Shown here: positions 41,218 through 50,739 of the stretch, piece after piece | Layout of the letters: the number at the start of each line of letters is the position of its first letter | Numbering within the stretch: position 1 is the stretch's first letter | NCBI GenBank assembly: GCA_034440115.1 | Contig: JAWXBM010000115.1 | Coordinates: 26,270-90,269 of the forward strand | DNA: 64,000 nucleotides | Origin: JAWXBM01 sp034440115 | GTDB lineage: Bacteria; Pseudomonadota; Gammaproteobacteria; Xanthomonadales; SZUA-36 | Reading direction: 5' to 3' | The notes under the pieces: model-generated | What the model was told of the DNA's origin: nothing | What the model saw: the letters and a program-made list of their open reading frames with translations, nothing else | Database searches by the model: none | Program-made: the position numbers and the translations under genes

Positions 41218-43689
41218 ATTAAGCTGTTGATTGTAGAATCGCCGGCCAAGGCGGCCACTATCAAACGTTATCTCGGAGAAGACTTCGAGGTATTGGCCAG
41301 CTATGGCCATGTGCGCGATTTGCCCTCCAAGGATGGGGCGGTGGATCCGGATAACGACTTCGCCATGATTTACGAATTGAATGAGGGTAGTGAGAAGCAC
41401 GTCAACAACATTATCCGCGAAGCCAAGAAAGCCGAGATGGTTTATCTCGCAACTGACCTGGACAGGGAGGGCGAAGCCATTTCCTGGCATTTGTACGAAA
41501 TCCTGAAAGAGATCGGGTTGACTGAGAAGATTCCGTTTAAACGCGTCGAGTTCTCAGAGATCACCCAGAAAGCCATCCGTGAGGCCGTGGCTAACCCGCG
41601 TGAGCTATCCATGCCGCTGATCAATGCACAACAGGCCAGACGGGCGCTGGATCACCTGGTGGGTTTCAATCTTTCTCCGTTATTGTGGAAAAAAATCCAG
41701 CCTGGTTTGTCGGCAGGCCGCGTGCAAAGCCCGGCATTGCGTTTGATCGTTGAGCGTGAACGCGAGATCGACGCCTTTATCAGCCAGGAATACTGGACGG
41801 TTGAGGCGGATATGAATCATGACCAGCGTGACTTCGTGTCCCGTCTGGTGCGTTTGCAGGACGAAAAACTGCAACAGTTCGATATCAATAACACCGAGCA
41901 GGCCAACGGTGTTCGTGAACGACTGTTGGCGGCGGCTGGTGGCAAGCTGCGCGCCGACCGCGTGGTGCGCAAACAGCGCCAGCGTAGGCCGGCGCCGCCC
42001 TTCATCACCTCGACCCTGCAGCAGGATGCAGCCCGCAAGCTGCGTTTCTCGGCTCAGCGCACCATGCGCACGGCGCAGGCATTGTATGAAGGCGTGAGTA
42101 TCAAGGGCATCAGCCAGGGCCTGATTTCCTATATGCGTACCGATTCGGTGCACTTGTCGGATGATGCGCTGCATGACCTGCGCGGGCAGATCAAGGCCAT
42201 TTACGGCAATGATTATCTGCCTGAAAAGCCGCTGACTTACAAAACCAAATCCAAGAATGCGCAGGAAGCGCATGAGGCCATACGCCCAACTTCAGCCGAG
42301 CTGCGGCCGGCTGATGTCAAATCCTTGCTGTCCGATGATCAGTTCCGACTGTATGAACTGATCTGGAAGCGCAGCATGGCCTGCCAGATGAACAATGCTC
42401 TGATCGACACCGTGCAGGTGGAATTCGATTGTGCCGGCGATGCGACTTTCCGCGCCAATGGCTCAGTCGTGGCGTTTCCAGGCTTTTTGGCGGTTTATGA
42501 AGAATCCACCACGGATGATGAGCAGGCACCTGAATCCAGCCTGCCGGATATCAATGAGGGTGACGTGATCACGGTCAAGGACATTCGAGCCGAGCAGCAT
42601 TTCACCGAGCCACCGCCACGTTTCTCCGAAGCAACCCTGGTTAAAGCTTTGGAGGAATATGGCATCGGTCGGCCTTCTACCTATGCCAGCATCATCCAAA
42701 CCCTGGTGCGGCGTAAGTACGTGGAGCTGGAACAAAGACGATTCACTCCTACCGACACGGGCATTGTGGTTGCACGCTTTCTGGAGCAACATTTTGAACC
42801 CTATGTGGATTACGAATTTACCGCCCGCATGGAAGATCGACTGGATGCGATTTCCCGCGGTGAAGAAGACTGGATTCCACCGCTGCATGAGTTCTGGAAG
42901 CCCTTTATCGCTCGGGTGAGGGACAAAGAAGAAAGCGTCAGCCGCCTGGATGCCAAGCTGAATCGGGTGCTGGGAATTGATCCCAAGTCCGGCCGCGAAA
43001 TTTCGGTGCGGCTGGGACGTTTCGGGCCACATGCTCAAATCGGCACGGTGGAAGAAGAAGAGAAACCTGTATTCGCTGGTTTGCGACCGGGTCAACGGCT
43101 GGAATCCATCAACCTCGAAGAAGCGCTGGAGTTATTCAAGCTGCCACGCGACCTGGGTGATACGGCTGAAGGTGAGAAGGTTGCTGCCAGCATAGGCCGT
43201 TTTGGGCCCTATATCCGTTACGGCAGCAATTTCGTTTCGCTGAAAGAAATCGACCCGCACGACGTCACACTGGAACAGGCACTGGAGCTGATCGCTGCCA
43301 AAAAGCAAGCAGATCTGGAGCGCATCCTGCACACCTGGGAAGGCTCGAATGTGCAGATCATCAAAGGCCGCTGGGGGCCGTTCATCACCGATGGCAAGAA
43401 GAACGCCCGTATTCCCAAGGAACGCGAAGCAGACACGCTGAGCCTGGCAGAATGCGAAGAACTATTGGCTGCAGCACCGGACAAAAAGCCTCGCCGCGGT
43501 GCCAAGAAAGCTGCCGCCAAGAAAGCAACTGCCAAGAAAGCAACTGCCAAGAAAGCAACTGCCAAGAAAGCACCGGCTACGAAGGCTGCGCAGAAAAAAG
43601 CTAAAAAGAAGAAGGCTGGGAAAAAGGCCAGGAAAAAAACAACCAAGAAAGCAGCCAGTAAAAAAGCTGCTGTCAAGCAGCCAGCCTGA
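41218..43689 (+). CDS. topA: DNA topoisomerase I (probable ATT start)
   Basis: 823 residues. Toprim domain (IVESPAKAATIKRYLGEDFE; DLDREGEAISWHL), core with catalytic Tyr in SYMRTDSVHLS and the later GIGRPSTYASII. There is no tetra-Cys zinc ribbon series; instead two GRFGP-type repeat modules (~600-700) and a Lys/Ala-rich tail. It relaxes negative supercoils. ATT 41218 is chosen because it completes the universal N-terminus (M)KLLIVESPAK and lies 6 bp after GGGAG; the first canonical codon, TTG 41227, would cut into that motif and is 15 bp from the ribosome site. Confidence 0.93.
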   Translation: MKLLIVESPAKAATIKRYLGEDFEVLASYGHVRDLPSKDGAVDPDNDFAMIYELNEGSEKHVNNIIREAKKAEMVYLATDLDREGEAISWHLYEILKEIGLTEKIPFKRVEFSEITQKAIREAVANPRELSMPLINAQQARRALDHLVGFNLSPLLWKKIQPGLSAGRVQSPALRLIVEREREIDAFISQEYWTVEADMNHDQRDFVSRLVRLQDEKLQQFDINNTEQANGVRERLLAAAGGKLRADRVVRKQRQRRPAPPFITSTLQQDAARKLRFSAQRTMRTAQALYEGVSIKGISQGLISYMRTDSVHLSDDALHDLRGQIKAIYGNDYLPEKPLTYKTKSKNAQEAHEAIRPTSAELRPADVKSLLSDDQFRLYELIWKRSMACQMNNALIDTVQVEFDCAGDATFRANGSVVAFPGFLAVYEESTTDDEQAPESSLPDINEGDVITVKDIRAEQHFTEPPPRFSEATLVKALEEYGIGRPSTYASIIQTLVRRKYVELEQRRFTPTDTGIVVARFLEQHFEPYVDYEFTARMEDRLDAISRGEEDWIPPLHEFWKPFIARVRDKEESVSRLDAKLNRVLGIDPKSGREISVRLGRFGPHAQIGTVEEEEKPVFAGLRPGQRLESINLEEALELFKLPRDLGDTAEGEKVAASIGRFGPYIRYGSNFVSLKEIDPHDVTLEQALELIAAKKQADLERILHTWEGSNVQIIKGRWGPFITDGKKNARIPKEREADTLSLAECEELLAAAPDKKPRRGAKKAAAKKATAKKATAKKATAKKAPATKAAQKKAKKKKAGKKARKKTTKKAASKKAAVKQPA
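43501..43575 (+). repeat. 15-bp tandem repeats encoding the topA Lys/Ala tail
   Basis: Five consecutive 15-bp units GCCAAGAAAGCAACT (the middle three identical, the first and last diverged) encode AKKAT repeats. The identity of the middle units suggests recent slippage expansion. The tail is expected to bind DNA non-specifically. Confidence 0.85.
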
Positions 43690-43703
43690 TCAGAGCTGGC
43701 GAA

Positions 43704-44675
43704 GTGATCGCTGAGCCCACCGCAACCGTCGATATCAGCGCGGTAAAGTCCTATCTGCTGGGACTGCAGGATCAGATTTGTGCCAGCTTGCAGAAAGAAG
43801 ACGGCGCGGCAGTATTCAAGCTCGACAACTGGGACCGGGGAGATGAGGCGGCTGGAAGCCTGGCACTCAGCGGAGGCGGTGAGAGTCGTGTGCTGCGTGA
43901 AAGCGCAGTATTTGAGCAGGCCGGAGTTAATTTTTCGCATGTGTGCGGTGAGCAATTGCCACCTTCGGCCTCGGCCCACCGGCCCGAACTGGCCGGACGC
44001 AGATTTGAAGCGCTGGGTGTTTCATTGGTAATTCACCCGCGCAATCCGCACGTACCTACCGCCCATGCCAACCTACGCCTTTTCCTGGCCGAGAAAGAAG
44101 GCGAACAGCCGGTATGGTGGTTTGGCGGTGGCTATGACCTCACGCCCTATTACCCGGTGCTGGAAGACGTGGTGGCCTGGCATCGGACGGCACAGCAAGC
44201 CTGTGAGTCTTTTGGTGACGATGTGTATCCGCGTTTCAAAGAATGGTGTGACCGCTATTTCTATCTCAAGCATCGCCATGAAACCCGCGGCGTGGGCGGT
44301 TTGTTTTTTGATGATCTGAATGAGTGGGGTTACACACGCAGCTTCGATTTTCTCAAAGCCGTGGGTGATTCATTCGGAGACGCCTATTTGCCGATTGTCC
44401 AGGCCCGCAAAAACACACCTTTCAATGAACAGCAGAGGCAATTCCAGTTATACCGCCGTGGTCGCTACGTCGAGTTCAACCTGGTCTATGACCGCGGCAC
44501 CCTGTTTGGCTTGCAATCCGGCGGTCGCACCGAGTCCATTCTGATGTCGCTGCCGCCGCTGGTGCGGTGGGAGTATGACTGGCAGCCGCAGCCTGGTAGT
44601 GCCGAAGAGTTACTCTATAAAAATTATCTTCGACCAAGGGATTGGTTGGGGCTGTTAGCCTCGAATACGCAATGA
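43704..44675 (+). CDS. hemF: Aerobic coproporphyrinogen-III oxidase
   Basis: 323 residues from GTG 43704. Family signatures are clear: GVNFSHVCGEQLP, VIHPRNPHVPTAHANLRLFL, WWFGGGYDLTPYYPV, FFDDLNEWGY and RRGRYVEFNLVYDRGTLFGL. It oxidatively decarboxylates coproporphyrinogen III in haem synthesis using oxygen and no metal cofactor. It follows topA by 14 bp and its stop overlaps the next start. Normal length. Confidence 0.96.
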   Translation: MIAEPTATVDISAVKSYLLGLQDQICASLQKEDGAAVFKLDNWDRGDEAAGSLALSGGGESRVLRESAVFEQAGVNFSHVCGEQLPPSASAHRPELAGRRFEALGVSLVIHPRNPHVPTAHANLRLFLAEKEGEQPVWWFGGGYDLTPYYPVLEDVVAWHRTAQQACESFGDDVYPRFKEWCDRYFYLKHRHETRGVGGLFFDDLNEWGYTRSFDFLKAVGDSFGDAYLPIVQARKNTPFNEQQRQFQLYRRGRYVEFNLVYDRGTLFGLQSGGRTESILMSLPPLVRWEYDWQPQPGSAEELLYKNYLRPRDWLGLLASNTQ

Positions 44676-46624
44676 GGCGAAAATCCGTGGTCGGGCTGGT
44701 CACGCTCAAGCCTCGTCACCTTCGGGGTAGCGCTTACAGGTTTTGCTTGTTGCTGCTGGCTGGTAACTTCTGGCTTTCAGCTGGGTTTCTCGATGAGGTC
44801 AGTGCGAGTGAGGCAATAGAGCACGAACCGGATGCCGTATTGCAGCCCATCGCCGTTACCGCTCTGCGGGTAGCGAATCTGCAACCTGCCAGCAGTTATG
44901 CGACTGTGGCTACTGCCTTACGTTACGACCCGCAGCTGGATTTGCAATCTCGCGGCTTGGCTGAAGGCCAGTCGGATATCACCGTGCGCGGCGGGGTGTT
45001 TGAAAACACCGGTTTCCGTATCGGAGCGGTCAGTATTTTCGATCCGCAAACAGGTCATTATTCGGTTGATCTGCCCATAGCCCCGGAAATGTTGTCCGCG
45101 GCTGAAATTCTCACCGATGCAGATAACAGTCTCGCTGCATTCAATGCCTCTGTGGCCACGGTGCACTACCAACTGGCACCCATGCTGCCCGGCGGACGGG
45201 CGCAGGTTGTCAGAAGCCGTTTACAGGCAGGCTTCGGCAATGACAGCTTGCGGCATGCCGGCCTGCAAGCCGCATTCAGGCCAGGAGGAGAAGCATCTTC
45301 GTCGTCATTTGGCTTTGCTGCTGCTGGTTCAACAGGAGATGGCACCATTGCCTTTGGTGACCATGATTTCAAGCGTTTTACGGCGCAGTTTGAACAGCTG
45401 CATGGGGATGACGCTGCGACCAGGCTGGTGCTGGGTTACCAGGACAAGTTTTTTGGTTGGCCGGGCGCCTACACTGGCTTTGCCTCGTTGCCGGAAACCG
45501 ACCATACCAAACTGGGTTTGTTGCTGGTTGACCACCGCCGCGAGTTGCAGCAGGGTTGGTGGCAAGTGACCGGCGCCTATCGTTGGTTGCAGGACGATTA
45601 TGATTTTGACCGGCGTACACCCGACCTGGGCGGGCCGGGTTCCTTCGAACACAAAACCCGCAACCTGGTCATTGGCTTGGCAGTTGAGCTCAACCGTGGT
45701 GCAGTGGATTGGCTGTTCAGCAGTCAATTTTCGGCCGATCATCTGGTTGACTCCACAGACCTCACAGGCGGAGATTTCACCTCACGCAATTACCTGAACC
45801 TGGCTGTGGTTCCACAGCGGCGCTGGGAGTTAGCCAGTGGCTCAGCGCTGGTTTTACGTGGTGGATGGCGAGCTGATTTTTCCAATCAGGATGAAGATGC
45901 CTGGTCTCCCGTTGCAGGAATACGCTGGGAGAGAATTACAGCGGATCATTATGCTTGGTTGGGCCTGGAGTACACCGAACAAACCCAGTTACCGGGCTAT
46001 ACTGCCTTGAAATCGCCACCACGGGGTTTGTTTGGTGGCAATCCGGATCTGGGGCGAGAATACGCCGATACGCTGACACTCAGCGGAGGTTATGAGACTA
46101 CCCAGGGCTGGATCAAGGCGGCTTTATTCCAACGCCGCGACGACGACCTGATAGATTGGACTTACAGCCAGAGTGCACCTTCCTTGCGCCAGGCCAATCC
46201 GGTGGATATTGACGTTGCTGGTCTGGAGTTAGCTGCTGGATGGCAAACCCAGAAACTGGATTTGGTTGCTGCCTATACTGCGCTGGACAAAGATGAGGAC
46301 TATGGTACGGCTGCAGTTGATGCCAGTTATTACGCACTCAACTTTGCCCGCCAGCGTTACACGCTGGCCTTGATCTACCGTCCCGTGCAGAGCCTGCAAA
46401 TACGCCTGGATAACGAGTATCGAATTCAGCAGGAAAACACCTTGCGCTCAGGCTCCAACGAGGCTTACGTGGGGGCTTTTTCAATCAGTTGGCAAGCCCC
46501 AGTGTCGCCTGACCTTTGGCTGTCGCTGATAATCGACAACCTGGCCGATGATGACTTCCAGGAATTCCCCGGCACACCGGCGGTAGGTCGCCAGTTCAGC
46601 CTGAACGCAGCTCTGGACTGGTAG
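44672..46624 (+). CDS. TonB-dependent outer-membrane receptor
   Basis: 650 residues from ATG 44672 (ATGA overlap with hemF), with a signal peptide (FCLLLLAGNFWLSAG...). Plug domain ~45-165 (QSRGLAEGQSDITVRGGVFE; AAEILTDADNSLAAFNASVA), then a 22-strand-type barrel with aromatic girdle (PGYTALKSPPRGLFGGNPDL) ending FSLNAALDW. A typical N-terminal TonB box is only loosely suggested by LQPIAVTAL. Ligand unknown; coupling with hemF hints at a tetrapyrrole, metal or cobalamin-type ligand, but this is inference. Confidence 0.88.
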   Translation: MRRKSVVGLVTLKPRHLRGSAYRFCLLLLAGNFWLSAGFLDEVSASEAIEHEPDAVLQPIAVTALRVANLQPASSYATVATALRYDPQLDLQSRGLAEGQSDITVRGGVFENTGFRIGAVSIFDPQTGHYSVDLPIAPEMLSAAEILTDADNSLAAFNASVATVHYQLAPMLPGGRAQVVRSRLQAGFGNDSLRHAGLQAAFRPGGEASSSSFGFAAAGSTGDGTIAFGDHDFKRFTAQFEQLHGDDAATRLVLGYQDKFFGWPGAYTGFASLPETDHTKLGLLLVDHRRELQQGWWQVTGAYRWLQDDYDFDRRTPDLGGPGSFEHKTRNLVIGLAVELNRGAVDWLFSSQFSADHLVDSTDLTGGDFTSRNYLNLAVVPQRRWELASGSALVLRGGWRADFSNQDEDAWSPVAGIRWERITADHYAWLGLEYTEQTQLPGYTALKSPPRGLFGGNPDLGREYADTLTLSGGYETTQGWIKAALFQRRDDDLIDWTYSQSAPSLRQANPVDIDVAGLELAAGWQTQKLDLVAAYTALDKDEDYGTAAVDASYYALNFARQRYTLALIYRPVQSLQIRLDNEYRIQQENTLRSGSNEAYVGAFSISWQAPVSPDLWLSLIIDNLADDDFQEFPGTPAVGRQFSLNAALDW

Positions 46625-46625
46625 A

Positions 46626-47092
46626 TTACAGATATTGTTGAGGTATCGGGTTGGCCTCGCTGGCGTTGTCCCAGAAACAATTCACTACCCACCAACGCCC
46701 TTCTTTGTGTAACAGCTGGAAGCTGTTGATCCCTGTCATATAAGCTGGCCCATTGGCCTGGCGACGGCATTCATAGGTGCTGAATACCTGAGCTATTTGG
46801 CCAAATCGATCCACTTTTCGAGCGATTTCAATTTCGAAAAATCTTCGCGCAGGAATAAATCCCGCGCACCTTCCATCCATTGCTCGATGTTCATGATGCG
46901 CAGGCCATGGTCGCCATTGGCGCGCAAGCCGGTGGGTATCAGGCGGGCACCTTCCAGGTAAAAACTGCGAATGCGGTTCCAGTCGCGCTCACCGCGTGGC
47001 CCGGAAATGGCATCGTAGACGGCAAGCACCAGGCTTTCCGGGCTGGCTACATCTTCTGGCAGGGCTGGGTAGTTTGCAGTCGGTGTATTCAT
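46626..47092 (-). pseudogene. NTF2/SnoaL-like protein, split by a one-base frameshift
   Basis: From ATG 47092 the frame reads MNTPTANYPALPEDVASPES to WMEGARDLFLREDF and then goes wrong (SKLKSLEKWIDLAK, stop 46793). In the +1 frame the protein continues FEIEIARKVDRFGQIAQVFS, then INSFQLLHKEGRWWVVNCFW, and ends at 46626. The break is at a run of five T (46837-46841 as A on the plus strand); six would restore EDFFEIEIAR. The whole protein would be about 155 residues, an NTF2-like fold with the typical C-terminal WWVVNCFW strand. Recent frameshift, phase variation, or assembly error. The start overlaps the GDSL gene by 4 bp. Confidence 0.75.
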
Positions 47093-47859
47093 GAAGCCAT
47101 CCTCCTGATTAATGTGGGATACAGGTTGGTAATTATTTCTGCCATTTCTTCACCCCAAAAGGCATAAGCCTGCTCGGAAGGATGAAAGCCATCGGCGCAG
47201 AAATCTTGCTCTGCAGGGTTTATTAATGTCGGTATATGCAGCATGCCGGCTTGAGCTTCAATCAGACGTGCAGCGAGGTGATCAAAATAGCGGGCCCGCA
47301 GTCCGAGGCAAAAACGCAACGCTTGTGGCGGCAGCGGAAATTGATCCATTGGTGGTAAACCCGCAAACACAATCACCGCTGCAGGCCAGCGCGCACCCAG
47401 TTTCTTGCACAAAGTGCTGATATTCGCTTGCCAGGTTTTACTGCTGCATAGCCCGGTGACGTCATTGACCCCAATCGATATCAACACCAGGTGCGGTGGC
47501 GTCTGGTTCTGCAGTTCATCCAGCATGTTCAGAAGATCGGTGCTGTTGGCACCATTGCGACCCAGTGATTTCCAACTAACGGCTGGTCCTTTGATTTGCG
47601 CCAGCGCACGGGCCAGTTGTGCGGGCAAGCTTTGAGCCTGAGAACTGGCACCGATGCCGGCGATAATGGAGTCGCCCAATGCCAGCAGCCTGAAAGGTTT
47701 ACGGAAACGGTTTTGGGTGGTCAGGCCCAATACTCCATGAGTGTTGCCGGGCGGGGGTGGCAGACGCATGGCGGTTTTGCGCAAGGCCAGGCCCTGCAAA
47801 GCGGCAATCGGCAACAACAACCAGAAAGCGATACGGCGGAATAACATGGTTAGAGACAA
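47089..47859 (-). CDS. SGNH/GDSL-family hydrolase
   Basis: 256 residues with an N-terminal membrane anchor or signal (RIAFWLLLPIAALQGLALR). SGNH blocks: block I LALGDSIIAG (Ser nucleophile), block II GRNGANSTD (Gly), block III SIGVNDVTG (Asn), block V DGFHPSEQAY (Asp and His). Likely an envelope lipase/esterase or acyl-transfer enzyme. Follows polA by 16 bp on the same strand; the NTF2-like gene overlaps its end. Confidence 0.9.
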   Translation of the reverse strand: MSLTMLFRRIAFWLLLPIAALQGLALRKTAMRLPPPPGNTHGVLGLTTQNRFRKPFRLLALGDSIIAGIGASSQAQSLPAQLARALAQIKGPAVSWKSLGRNGANSTDLLNMLDELQNQTPPHLVLISIGVNDVTGLCSSKTWQANISTLCKKLGARWPAAVIVFAGLPPMDQFPLPPQALRFCLGLRARYFDHLAARLIEAQAGMLHIPTLINPAEQDFCADGFHPSEQAYAFWGEEMAEIITNLYPTLIRRMAS

Positions 47860-47875
47860 GCCGTTTCGATCAGAA

Positions 47876-50575
47876 TCAATGTGCTGTGTCCCAGTCTTTG
47901 CCGTAGCCGGAATCCACCACCAGCGGCACAGCGAGGTCAGCGGCTGCGGTCATTCGAATCACCACTGCATCGCGCACGGCTTCCAGTTCGTTTTCAGCCA
48001 CCTCCAATACCAGTTCGTCATGTACCTGCATGACCAGACAGGCATTGGGTTTGCTGTCCTGTAGCCAGGCATCTACAGTGATCATCGCGCGTTTGATGAT
48101 ATCGGCCGCGGTGCCCTGCATGGGCGCATTGATGGCGGCCCGTTCTGCGCCCTGGCGGCGCTGCATATTGGATGCGGTGATATCGGGCAGATACAAACGG
48201 CGACCAAACAGGGTTTCAACATAACCATCATTGCGCGCCTTCTCGCGGGTTTCTTCCATGTACTGCAGCACATTGGGATAACGCAGGAAATAAGTGTCCA
48301 TGTAGATCTGAGCTTCTTGCCGGCCTATGCTCAGTTGCTTGGCCAGGCCAAAAGCAGACATGCCATACATCAGCCCGAAATTAATCGCTTTGGCAGCGCG
48401 GCGCTGGTCGCCATCGACTTTGTCGTAATCCACTCCAAACACTTCAGCCGCGGTGGACTGGTGTACATCCACTCCGGAGCGGAAGGCGGTTAACAGTCCT
48501 TCGTCGCCGGATAAATGCGCCATGATACGCAACTCGATCTGCGAATAATCGCAAGCCAGAATCATTTGCCCGGGCGGCGCAATAAAGGCTTGCCGAATGC
48601 GGCGCCCCAAAGGTGTGCGAATGGGGATGTTCTGCAGATTGGGGTCGGAGGATGACAGCCGCCCGGTCGCCGCTACCGCCTGATGGTAGGAGGTGTGTAC
48701 CCGGCCGGTTTTCGGATTGATCTGCTGCGGCAGCTTGTCGGTGTAGGTGGAGCGCAACTTGGACAGCGAGCGATGCTCAAGGATCAGGCTCGGCAGAGCG
48801 TACTCGTCAGCCAGTTCCTGCAATACATCTTCAGCGGTGGAAGGCTGGCCTTTGGGTGTTTTTCGAATCACCGGCAGGCCAAGATTCTCAAACAGGATTT
48901 TCTGTAGTTGTGCTGGTGAAGCCAGGTTGAACGGCCCACCGGCTTCTTTGTGCGCTTCTATCTCCAGACTGTTGATCAGTTTGGCCATCTCTTTGCTTTG
49001 CTGTTTAAGCAAGTCGCCGTCGATCAAAACACCGCGTTGTTCCATGCGCGCCAACACCGGGATCAGGGGCACTTCGATATCCTGCAGTACTGCAGCTAAT
49101 GCAGGTTCCTGCTCCAGCCGTGGCCACAGGTGCTGGTGCAGTTGCAGGGTGATATCGGCATCTTCAGCGGCGTAGTGGCTGGCTTGCTCCAGCGGCACCT
49201 GGCTGAAAGAAATCTGCTTGGCGCCTTTGCCGGCGATATCTTCGTAATGCACGGTCTGGCGCGACAGATATTTCAGCGCCAACGAATCCATATCGTGGCG
49301 GCTGGCGGTGCTGTTGAATACGTAGGACTCCAGCATGGTGTCAAAGGCCACACCCTGTACCTGTATGTCGTAGTTGGACAGAACATTCATGTCGTACTTG
49401 ATGTGCTGCCCTACCTTCTTGTGTTTGGCACTTTCCAATACCGGTTTGAGTTTCTCCAGCACCCATGTCAACTCCAGTTGTTGTGGTGTTCCCGGATAAT
49501 CATGGCCCACCGGTACATACCAGGCCTGGTTTTCCTTCACAGCAAAACTGCAACCGACCAGCCGCGCCTGCATGGAGTCCAGACTGGTGGTTTCGGTATC
49601 CACCGCGAACAGGCTGGCGGCTTTAACCTGCTCCAGCATGGCGTCAAATTGCGCCTTGTCGAGCACCGTGTGGTACTCCTGCTCAACTGCTGCAGCCTGA
49701 TCCTTTTCAGCCGTGCCCAGTTCTTTCAGCCAACTGCTGAATTCGTATTTCTCCAGCACCTTTTGCAAACCTGTCCGGTCAACTCCGCCACGCAACAGCT
49801 CGGTAGGTGAGATGCCCAGATCCAGTTGGCGATCGATGGTCACCAGTTCGCGCGACAGCGGCAGAGTGGGCAGGGCGGCGCGTAAATATTCACCAATTTT
49901 TCCACCGATCTCGTCGGCATGCTCAACCACGCCATCCAGAGATTGGTATTGCTCCAGCCATTTCACTGCGGTTTTCGGGCCGCATTTCTCCACGCCAGGA
50001 ATGTTGTCGGACTTATCGCCGGTCAGCGACAGGAAGTCGATGATCTGGTCTGGCCTGACACCAAACTTTTCCTTCACACTCGCCTGGTCCAGATGTTCAT
50101 CCGTCATGGTGTTGACCAGGCTCGTGTGTTCTGTCACCAGTTGTGACAGGTCTTTGTCGCCAGTGGATATAACGCAGTCCATGCCTTGCTCTTCTGCCAG
50201 GCGGCTGAGCGTGCCGATCACATCGTCCGCTTCCACACCATCAACCTGCAACAGAGGCAGGCCCATGAGTTTCACGAACTCCAGTATCGCTTCCACCTGA
50301 GCAGACAGCTCGCGCGGCATCGTAGGCCGGTTGGCTTTGTACTCGGGATAGCGTTCGTGGCGAAAGGTGGGACCCTTGGCATCGAACACGATGGCGATGT
50401 GTTCGGGATCGCTTTCCTGCAGCAAGCGACGCAGCATGTTGGCCACGCCCAATATGGCGCCGGTAGCCTCGCCATGGCTGTTGGTGAGGTTGGGCAAGGC
50501 ATGAAAGGCGCGGTAGATGTAGGAAGAACCATCCACCAGGTAGATGGTTGGCTTGGTGGAGGATGTTGGATTCAT
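47876..50575 (-). CDS. polA: DNA polymerase I
   Basis: 899 residues from ATG 50575 (MNPTSSTKPTIYLVDGSSYI). 5'-nuclease domain (~10-290; GVEADDVIGTLSRLAEEQGM, SLTGDKSDNIPGVEKCGPKT), 3'-5' exonuclease with intact acidic residues (FAVDTETTSLDSM), and polymerase domain with motif A ILACDYSQIELRIMAHL, the fingers helix RRAAKAINFGLMYGMS and motif C VMQVHDELVLEV. A full three-activity enzyme for Okazaki-fragment processing and repair. It is divergent from the DUF2782 gene, a common neighbourhood. Confidence 0.97.
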   Translation of the reverse strand: MNPTSSTKPTIYLVDGSSYIYRAFHALPNLTNSHGEATGAILGVANMLRRLLQESDPEHIAIVFDAKGPTFRHERYPEYKANRPTMPRELSAQVEAILEFVKLMGLPLLQVDGVEADDVIGTLSRLAEEQGMDCVISTGDKDLSQLVTEHTSLVNTMTDEHLDQASVKEKFGVRPDQIIDFLSLTGDKSDNIPGVEKCGPKTAVKWLEQYQSLDGVVEHADEIGGKIGEYLRAALPTLPLSRELVTIDRQLDLGISPTELLRGGVDRTGLQKVLEKYEFSSWLKELGTAEKDQAAAVEQEYHTVLDKAQFDAMLEQVKAASLFAVDTETTSLDSMQARLVGCSFAVKENQAWYVPVGHDYPGTPQQLELTWVLEKLKPVLESAKHKKVGQHIKYDMNVLSNYDIQVQGVAFDTMLESYVFNSTASRHDMDSLALKYLSRQTVHYEDIAGKGAKQISFSQVPLEQASHYAAEDADITLQLHQHLWPRLEQEPALAAVLQDIEVPLIPVLARMEQRGVLIDGDLLKQQSKEMAKLINSLEIEAHKEAGGPFNLASPAQLQKILFENLGLPVIRKTPKGQPSTAEDVLQELADEYALPSLILEHRSLSKLRSTYTDKLPQQINPKTGRVHTSYHQAVAATGRLSSSDPNLQNIPIRTPLGRRIRQAFIAPPGQMILACDYSQIELRIMAHLSGDEGLLTAFRSGVDVHQSTAAEVFGVDYDKVDGDQRRAAKAINFGLMYGMSAFGLAKQLSIGRQEAQIYMDTYFLRYPNVLQYMEETREKARNDGYVETLFGRRLYLPDITASNMQRRQGAERAAINAPMQGTAADIIKRAMITVDAWLQDSKPNACLVMQVHDELVLEVAENELEAVRDAVVIRMTAAADLAVPLVVDSGYGKDWDTAH

Positions 50576-50739
50576 ATCAATTCGTGCTGCCAATTTCTGC
50601 TGCCAATTTTTGATGACGAGGACGCCGTTGGGGTCTGTTATGATTCAGGCTGTGATTTGAACTATGGTTCGGGCTATGGTTCAGTCAATGATTCCGGCAT
50701 CCAGTCTAACAAAGTGCGTTGACCCGGCAGGAGATAATT

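Noticed and set aside
43218..43979. Minus-strand frame with many FLAVAF repeats looking like a membrane protein
   Set aside because: It is the antisense of the topA Lys/Ala tail repeats and overlaps topA and hemF completely.
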